Positions 36,212 to 42,700 of a stretch of DNA of 47,590 nucleotides are shown in pieces. A model generated the notes under the pieces. It was not told the origin of the DNA and searched no databases. It saw nothing but the letters and a program-made list of their open reading frames with translations. Every line of letters starts with the position of its first letter. The first letter of the stretch is position 1. The translations under genes were made by a program, and so were the position numbers. This stretch comes from Micromonospora rosaria (GTDB lineage: Bacteria > Actinomycetota > Actinomycetes > Mycobacteriales > Micromonosporaceae), in NCBI RefSeq assembly GCF_001567585.1, contig NZ_LRQV01000045.1, forward strand, positions 1 to 47,590. Reading direction: 5' to 3'.

Positions 36212-36871
36212 TCAGTGGGCGTAGCCACGGCTGGCGATCCACTGGGCCAGCTCGCTGACGTCCAGGCGGTAGGAGGCCTGGTTCGGGTCGGCCGAGTCGG
36301 CGATGGTCACGGTGCGGCCCTCGTCGGTGTAGCCGACCACGCTGATGTAGTGGCCACCCTCGAAGGAGTGGGCGTTGCCGTCGGTGTCGGTGGCGGTGCC
36401 GGCGATGTTGGCGACCACGGCACGGCCGTCGTCGACGGTCCGCACGATGTCGGCCCGCAGGGTGTCGACGCGCGTGGTGTCCGCCTTGCCCGACGGGATC
36501 ACCGTGCTGCGGTACGCGTCCCGACCGGTCTCCTTGTTCAGGACCGGCGTGATGTCGTTGATGGAGTCGGTGCCGTTCTCGGTGGTGCCCATCTCCTTGG
36601 CCATGGCGTGCACGTCGATGTTCTTGCCCTGCACGCTCAGGGCGTTGCGGGCCGCGGCGGGGCCGCAGTAGTAGAAGTTGGGCTGGGCCTCGTAGCGGAC
36701 GTTCAGCTCGCGCTCGCCGCCGGGCTTGCGCTCGGTCTGCACCGCGGCGGTGGTCCGGCCGAGGGCGTCGGGGGCGGCGTGGGCGGCGGTCACGGGGCCG
36801 GCGATGGCACCGCCGGTGAAGGCGAGGCCGGCGGCGGTCAGGGCGGCCTTGCGAAGCAGAGTGGTACGCAT
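36212..36871 (-). CDS. Secreted C39-like cysteine peptidase, copy 2
   Basis: Paralogue of the gene at 34807-35463 (219 versus 218 residues). The signal peptide is identical up to AHAAP, and the catalytic regions are the same: C69 in YYCGPAA, H174 in EGGHY, D192 in IADSADP. Differences cluster between residues 85 and 140 and at the C-terminus (ELAQWIASRGYAH versus NLADWIATRGYIH). The 5' leader, the ECF-type promoter and its spacing are also conserved, so the duplication included the control region. Both copies look intact. Confidence 0.88.
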   Translation of the reverse strand: MRTTLLRKAALTAAGLAFTGGAIAGPVTAAHAAPDALGRTTAAVQTERKPGGERELNVRYEAQPNFYYCGPAAARNALSVQGKNIDVHAMAKEMGTTENGTDSINDITPVLNKETGRDAYRSTVIPSGKADTTRVDTLRADIVRTVDDGRAVVANIAGTATDTDGNAHSFEGGHYISVVGYTDEGRTVTIADSADPNQASYRLDVSELAQWIASRGYAH

Positions 36872-37225
36872 GATGAGTGCCTCTCTGTCGGAGGTACGGC
36901 ACGCCACGGGGGAGCGGCGCGCCGCGAGGGGGAAGTCAGGAGGTCGCCCGGCGGCTCGGCCTGCTCGGGCGTCCGGGAGATGTAACGACCCCCGCCCCGC
37001 CACGATTCCGCCGCCGGGGTGGCCCCGGTCACGGGACATATCACCACATATCGGACACGGGGGTCGGTGGGGCGATGGTCCGGGGTGCCGCTGGGGCCTC
37101 ACGCACGGCCTGGTCGACCGCGAACCCGCCGGCCGGTTTCCGCCCGGGGTCGACCCGGCGGCGGTGTGGGACCGGGCCGTGGGCGACCTTCGCCGTCGCG
37201 CCCCGCCCGGCGCCGCGGTGTCGAA
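36872..37225. other. 354-bp region upstream of C39-like copy 2
   Basis: Contains the copy 2 leader, its ECF-type promoter and the ACATATC direct repeats. The part from about 37060 to 37225 shows no gene or clear structure; it is the 3' flank of the small membrane protein gene. Confidence 0.5.
36983..37009 (-). promoter_or_regulatory. ECF-type promoter of C39-like copy 2
   Basis: On the minus strand GGAAT (37005-37009), a 17-nt spacer and CGTTA (36983-36987), 112 nt before the start codon. Two direct ACATATC repeats at 37036-37042 and 37046-37052 (10-bp period) lie just upstream and could bind an activator; copy 1 lacks them. Confidence 0.6.
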
Positions 37226-37411
37226 TCAGGAGGAGGCGGCGTCGCCGGGAGAGGTGGCCTCCTCGTAACGGTCCCGCAGCCGGGCCCGGATCTCCTCCGG
37301 GGTGTACGCCCGGCGGCGTCGTTCGGCCCGCGCGATGACCACGCCGGTCGCGGCGACCCCCGCGAGACCGGCCAGCCCGAGCACCTTCCACCACTGCACC
37401 CGTTGCCGCAT
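37226..37411 (-). CDS. Small single-pass membrane protein, 61 aa
   Basis: One membrane helix near the N-terminus (KVLGLAGLAGVAATGVVIA, about residues 9-27) followed by a charged cytoplasmic tail (RAERRRRAYTPEEIRARLRDRYEEA). I do not recognise a named family. The start at 37411 has AGG 4 nt upstream; an ATG at 37432 would add seven residues. It is divergent from the permuted papain-like gene across 54 bp. Confidence 0.7.
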   Translation of the reverse strand: MRQRVQWWKVLGLAGLAGVAATGVVIARAERRRRAYTPEEIRARLRDRYEEATSPGDAASS

Positions 37412-37465
37412 CGGCCTAGGGTAGACCTCCATGAGCGACCGAACCACCAGGGGAGCGCGGGCGGC

Positions 37466-38272
37466 ATGAGCATCAGCCTGGACGAGGCCGTGGAGCTGAC
37501 CCGGACCGGTGACGTGTGGGTGTTCCGGGGGCGCAGCGTGCCGGACCGCGCGATCCAGTTCACCACGAACAGTCCGGTGAACCACGTCGGGATGGCCGTG
37601 GTGCTCGACGACATGCCGCCGCTGATGTGGCACGCCGAGCTGGGCCGGTCGCTGCGGGACATGTGGACCGGCACCCACCATCGCGGGGTGCAGTTGCACG
37701 ACCTGCGGGACGCGGTCTGCGTCTGGGCCAACCGGTACGGCCAGCGGGCCTGGCTGCGGCAGCTCGAACCGTCGGCCGACGCGGAGATGGAACGGGCGGT
37801 GCTGCGCACCATCGCCCGGCTGGACGGCACCCCCTTCCCGTCCACCGCCCAGCTCGCCTGGCGCTGGCTGCGGGGCCGCACGCCGGCCGTCCGGCTGCCC
37901 GACGGGTTGCCGGGGTCGTTGCCGCAGCGGTTGACGAGCCGGCTGCCGCAGCGGTGGCGGCGTGGCCCGGGGCGTGGCGTCCCGGTGGCGGGTGACCTGC
38001 CGGGCGGCCCGGCCACGGACGACTACTCCGGCGGTCCGGTCGGGGCCGGGCGGGCGGAGGCGGCCGGCGGGACGCCGGTGCGGGACGCGGCGCTGGAGAC
38101 GGCGTACTGCGCCGAGGTGGTCGCGGTGACGTACGAGGCGATGGGGCTGCTGCCGGCCGGTCGCCGGCCGAACTGGTACGACCCGGGCCGGTTCTGGAGC
38201 GGCGACGACCTCGGCCTGGCCGCCGGTGCGCAGCTCGGCGCGGAGATCGAGGTGCGCATCCCGCCCCGCTGA
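37466..38272 (+). CDS. Permuted papain-like (YiiX/NlpC-P60-type) hydrolase
   Basis: A 268-residue protein without a signal peptide. The N-terminal block GDVWVFRGRSVPDRAIQFTTNSPVNHVGMAVV carries a likely catalytic histidine (H40), and the C-terminal block TAYCAEVVAVTYEAMGLL carries the likely cysteine (C215). His before Cys is the order of circularly permuted NlpC/P60-like enzymes such as YiiX. A Pro/Gly/Arg-rich insert of about 70 residues (around 140-205) separates them. The substrate could be a lipid or peptide amide. GGGAG lies upstream of the ATG at 37466. Confidence 0.75.
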   Translation: MSISLDEAVELTRTGDVWVFRGRSVPDRAIQFTTNSPVNHVGMAVVLDDMPPLMWHAELGRSLRDMWTGTHHRGVQLHDLRDAVCVWANRYGQRAWLRQLEPSADAEMERAVLRTIARLDGTPFPSTAQLAWRWLRGRTPAVRLPDGLPGSLPQRLTSRLPQRWRRGPGRGVPVAGDLPGGPATDDYSGGPVGAGRAEAAGGTPVRDAALETAYCAEVVAVTYEAMGLLPAGRRPNWYDPGRFWSGDDLGLAAGAQLGAEIEVRIPPR

Positions 38273-38319
38273 GTCGCCGGACGGGTTTGCCGGGGCGGCC
38301 GGGCGGCAATTGCAGTCCC

Positions 38320-38709
38320 GTGAACGCCTCGACCGATCTCGAGACCCTGGCCGACTTCTTCAACCGGTACGGCGTCGCCCTGACCACCGGCGACATCGCG
38401 GCCGTCGCCGGCTGCTACGCCCTGCCGGGGCTGGTGGTCGCGGACACCTACAGCTTCACCTTCACCAGCCCGGCCGCGGTGGCGCTCTCGTTCATCGGCG
38501 CCGCCCCGGACTACCAGGAGCGGGCGCTGATCGCGGCGAACGCTCTCATCAGCGAGGTCCAGCCGGTCTCCGCCCTGCTGACCATGGTGGCCGTGGAGTG
38601 GGAGTTCCTGGACGGCGAGGGGCGTCGGGTGCCGGGTGAGCGGTATCGTTACCTGCTGCGCGGCACCGACGAGGGCCCGGTCATCTGCACCGTGGTTCGG
38701 ACCGGCTGA
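38320..38709 (+). CDS. NTF2/SnoaL-like domain protein, 129 aa
   Basis: A small protein with the alpha+beta pattern of the NTF2-like fold (LETLADFFNRYGVALTTGDIAAVAGCYALPGLVV, then a beta-rich second half ending ERYRYLLRGTDEGPVICTVVRT). Such folds serve as enzymes or ligand-binding modules; nothing points to a specific role. The GTG at 38320 is preferred over 38287, because the preceding residues (PGRPGGNC) do not fit. The ribosome binding site is weak. It follows the papain-like gene by 47 bp. Confidence 0.7.
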   Translation: MNASTDLETLADFFNRYGVALTTGDIAAVAGCYALPGLVVADTYSFTFTSPAAVALSFIGAAPDYQERALIAANALISEVQPVSALLTMVAVEWEFLDGEGRRVPGERYRYLLRGTDEGPVICTVVRTG

Positions 38710-38844
38710 CCGGGCTCCAACCAGGATCGGCGAGCGTTCGGCGGCCTTCTCGGCGCTGTCGGGGAAGTTCCGTGATCACCCCGGTACTTTCCGACATTGC
38801 CCACGATCGCTACGCTCTCCGGACGGGACCGACCGGGGAGGGGT

Positions 38845-39579
38845 ATGTCCGGCACGCGTCGCGCGCAGCATTCGGTCCGTGCCAATGCTGTGGCGTCCTC
38901 GCCCTGGATCGTGGTGTCGGTCGGCGTGATCGTGATGGTCGTGCTGATGGTGGTGGCGTTCTGTTCGAGTCAGGGGCAGGGGCTCACCGACGACGTCCAC
39001 TTCGGATCGAGTGGGGCGGGTGTCTCGCTGCCGGCGCTGCCGCCGGCCGAGGACGAGCCCTCCGCGCCGACGCCCGAGGTGGCGGTGCGGACGCCGGCGC
39101 CGCCCGCCGTGCCGGGCCTGTCGCCGCGCTCCACCGACCTGCCCCGGACGCCGCAGGGCTCCGAGTCGCCCGAGCCCACCGAGCCGACGCCGGCCCGGTC
39201 GCCGCGACCGTCCCGCCCGGCGCAGGCGTCCGGGCAGCCCAGCCCCGACGCACCCCGCTCCGAGGTGACCGGCCGGTACGGGGTCGTCGGCAACTACGGT
39301 GACGCCTTCATCGGGGAGTTGCGGCTGACCAACGCCGGGTCGGGGTCCGAGCCGTGGCAGGTGCGGCTGGTGTACCCGCAGGGGCGGCTGGTGACCGCCT
39401 GGGTGGAGAGCGCCGAGCAGGGTCGGGGGTCCATGTCCGACGGTGTCTTCAGCTACGTCGGCGGGGTCGACCTGCCGCCCGGTGGCTCGGCCGTGCTGCG
39501 GTTCCACCTCGAACGGACGGGCCCGAGCACCCGTCCGGTGCGCTGCACCGTCAACGGCTCGCCCTGCTCCGGCGGCTGA
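38845..39579 (+). CDS. Membrane-anchored carbohydrate-binding (CBM2-like) protein
   Basis: A 244-residue protein with a short cytoplasmic N-terminus, one membrane segment (WIVVSVGVIVMVVLMVVAF, about 21-39), a long Pro/Ser/Thr/Glu-rich stalk (about 55-140) and a C-terminal beta-sandwich domain of about 100 residues resembling CBM2 (YGVVGNYGDAFIGELRLTNAG, then VYPQGRLVTAWV and two cysteines in VRCTVNGSPC). No catalytic domain is present, so it would display a polysaccharide-binding module outside the cell. GGGAGG precedes the ATG. It lies just upstream of the giant amylase gene on the same strand. Confidence 0.78.
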   Translation: MSGTRRAQHSVRANAVASSPWIVVSVGVIVMVVLMVVAFCSSQGQGLTDDVHFGSSGAGVSLPALPPAEDEPSAPTPEVAVRTPAPPAVPGLSPRSTDLPRTPQGSESPEPTEPTPARSPRPSRPAQASGQPSPDAPRSEVTGRYGVVGNYGDAFIGELRLTNAGSGSEPWQVRLVYPQGRLVTAWVESAEQGRGSMSDGVFSYVGGVDLPPGGSAVLRFHLERTGPSTRPVRCTVNGSPCSGG

Positions 39580-39680
39580 TCCCCGCCCGCCGGCAGGCCC
39601 TGCCCACCCGGCTGGTCCCCGCCCGCCGACCGCCCCGGGTGATCCGCTCGGCGGTTCGCGCTGCCCCCTCTCCGCGCTGT

Positions 39681-39744
39681 CTTGCGCAAGATGATGACCT
39701 TGTTGCGGCTCTGTTTGCAAGGTATTGCAGAATGTTTCGGCAAG
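39681..39744 (+). promoter_or_regulatory. Cluster of TTGC/GCAA motifs upstream of the amylase-pullulanase gene
   Basis: The palindrome CTTGCGCAAG (39681-39690) is followed by TTGCGG (39703), TTTGCAAGG (39714) and TTGCAG (39725), and by GGCAAGG at about 39739-39745. Repeats of this type are targets of LacI-family maltose regulators (MalR) at actinomycete amylase genes. Their position 43-106 nt before the start codon suits maltose- or glucose-dependent control. Confidence 0.5.
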
Positions 39745-39786
39745 GGCTAGCGTGCGGGCCAATCAGCGACCAGAGGAAGGCCGTCG

Positions 39787-42700
39787 ATGAAACCCCCGCC
39801 GCTGCCGCGCAGAGCGCTGCTCGCCTTGGTCTCCACCCTCACCCTCGCCCTCGTCGGTACCCCGGTCGTCGTCCACCAGCTCGGCGCCGAGCCGACCGGG
39901 CGGCCGGCCAGGGTCGAGCCCGGCACCGACCCGCTCGCCGCCGCCGGGGCGCGCCAGTGGCGCACCGAGCCGTCGGCGGCGGACCTGCTCGCCGCCGGTG
40001 CCCCGGCGGGGAGGGCCGAACAGTTCTACTTCCTGCTGCCGGACCGGTTCGCCAACGGCGACCGGCGCAACGACGCCGGTGGCCTCACCGGCGACCGGCT
40101 GCGCACCGGCCTCGACCCCACCGACAAGGGCTTCTACCAGGGCGGTGACCTCAAGGGAGTGCTCGACAACCTCGACTACATCGAGGGGATGGGCACCACC
40201 GCGATCTGGCTCGCCCCGGTGTTCACCAACCGCCCCGTGCAGGGCAGCGGGGACGACGTCTCGGCCGGCTACCACGGCTACTGGATCACCGACTTCACCC
40301 AGGTCGACCCGCACTTCGGCACTAACGAGGAGCTGAAGAAGCTGGTCAAGGCCGCGCACCGGCGCGGGATCAAGGTCTACCTCGACGTCATCGTCAACCA
40401 CACCGCCGACGTCATCACCTACGCCGAGGACCGGTACTCCTACGTCGACAAGAAGACCGCGCCGTACACCGACGCGCAGGGGCGGGCCTTCGAGGACCGC
40501 CACTACGCCGACGGTACCCGGGACTTCCCGGCGGTGAACCGGGACTCCTTCCCGTACACCCCGACCTTCGCCACCCCCGCCGACGCGAAGGTCAAGGTCC
40601 CGGCGTGGCTCAACGACCCGACGATGTACCACAACCGGGGCGACTCCACCTTCGTCGGCGAGAACAGCGAGTACGGCGACTTCTTCGGCCTGGACGACCT
40701 GTGGACCGAGCGGCCCGAGGTGGTGCGCGGGCTGACGAAGATCTACGCCGACTGGGTCACCGAGACCGGGGTGGACGGCTTCCGGCTGGACACCGTCAAG
40801 CACGTCAACCTCGACTTCTGGCCGCAGTTCAGTCAGGGCGTCGAGCGCGCCGCCGAGCGGGCCGGCAAGCCGGACTTCTTCATGTTCGGTGAGGTCTACA
40901 GCGCTGACCCCGAGGTCACCTCGACGTACGTGCGGCAGGGCGGGCTGCCGGCCACCCTGGACTTCGCCTTCCAGGAGGCGGCCCGGGGCTTCACCGCCGG
41001 CCCCGGCTCCGCGAAGGCCCTCGCCGACGTGTACGCCCGCGACGACCTGTACGCCGCCCGGGACACCGACGCCCGGCGGCTGACCACCTTCCTCGGCAAC
41101 CACGACATGGGCCGGATCGGCTCGTTCATCGCCTCCGGTGGCACCGACCCGGCCAGCCACCTGCGCCGCGACCAGCTCGCCCACCAGCTCATGTTCCTCA
41201 CCCGGGGGCAGCCGGTGGTCTACTCCGGCGACGAGCAGGGCTTCACCGGCCCCGGTGGGGACAAGGACTCCCGGCAGACCATGTTCGCCTCGAAGGTGCC
41301 CGACTACCTCGACGACGACCTGCTCGGCACCGACCGCACCCACGCCGAGGACCAGTTCGACCGGCGGCACCCGCTCTACCGCGCCATCGCCGAGCTGGGT
41401 CGGCTCCGCGCGGCGCACCCGGCGCTTCGCGACGGCGTCCAGGTCACCCGGTACGCGGCCGACGGCCCCGGCGTCTTCGCCTTCTCCCGCTTCGACCCGC
41501 GCACCCGCACCGAGTACCTCGTCGCGGCGAACAACGCCGACACCCCGCAGACTGTCACCGTGGACACCTGGTCGCCCGGTGCCCGGTTCACCGGTATCTA
41601 CGGCGCAAGCAGCGCGGCCGTCGCCGGGCCGGACGGCCGGCTCACCGTCACCGTCCCGCCGCTGTCGGCGGTGGTGCACCGGGCCGGTACACCGGTCGCC
41701 CTGCCCGCCGGCACGCCCCGGCTGACCCTCACCGCCCCGCAGGCCGACGCCCCGGTCGCCACCCGGGCCGCCGTCACCGCCGAGGTGGCCGGCGACCCGC
41801 TGGCCACCGTCACCGTCGCCGCCCGGGTCGACGGCGGGCGGTGGACCCTGCTCGGCAGCGCCCACCGCGCGCCGTACACCGTGCACCACGACCTGACCGG
41901 GCTGCCCGGCGGCACCCGGATCGAGTACAAGGCGGTGGTCCGCGACGGCCGGGGCCGCACCGCCACCGCCCGGACCAGCGCCACCGTCGGCACCCCCGAC
42001 ACCAGCGCGTCCCGGGACTGGGCGGTGGTGCACTACCAGCGCCCCGACGGCCGCTACGACGACTGGAACCTGTACGCCTGGGGCGACATCGACCCGGGGT
42101 ACGTCACCGAGTGGCCGAAGGGGCAGCCGTTCGCCGGCACCGACTCGTACGGCCGGTTCGCCTGGGTGAAGCTTAAGCCGGGCGCGCGGTCGGTCGGGTT
42201 CCTGGTGGTCGACGCCGACGGGAACAAGGACGTCGACGCCGACCGCACCATCGACGTGGCCAGCACCGGCGAGGTCTGGATCAGACAGGGCGACCCGACG
42301 GTGCACCCGAGCCGGGAGGCGGCCACCGGTGAACCGGACCCACCGGTCGACGAGTCGACGGCGGTGATCCACCACCGTCGGGCCGACGGGAACTACGACG
42401 GCTGGGGGCTGCACGTCTGGGACGGCGCGGCCGAGCCGACGGACTGGGCGAAGCCGCTGCCGCCGGCCGAGGTGGACTCGTTCGGCGCGGTGTACCGGGT
42501 GCCGCTGGCCGACGGGGCGACCGGGCTGTCGTACATCATTCATCGGGGCGACGAGAAGGACCTCCCCACCGACCAGCGGCTCGACTTCGCCGAGGCGGGT
42601 CGGGAGGTGTGGCTGCTCGCGGCCACCCCGGGCCGGGTGCTGCCGTCCACCGCGAGCGGCCCGGGTCAGGACCTCGACATCACCCGGCAGCGGGCGCACT

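Noticed and set aside
34807..36871. Bacteriocin or lanthipeptide export locus, suggested by C39-type peptidases
   Set aside because: The peptidases are secreted on their own, without ABC transporter domains, precursor peptides or modification enzymes nearby.
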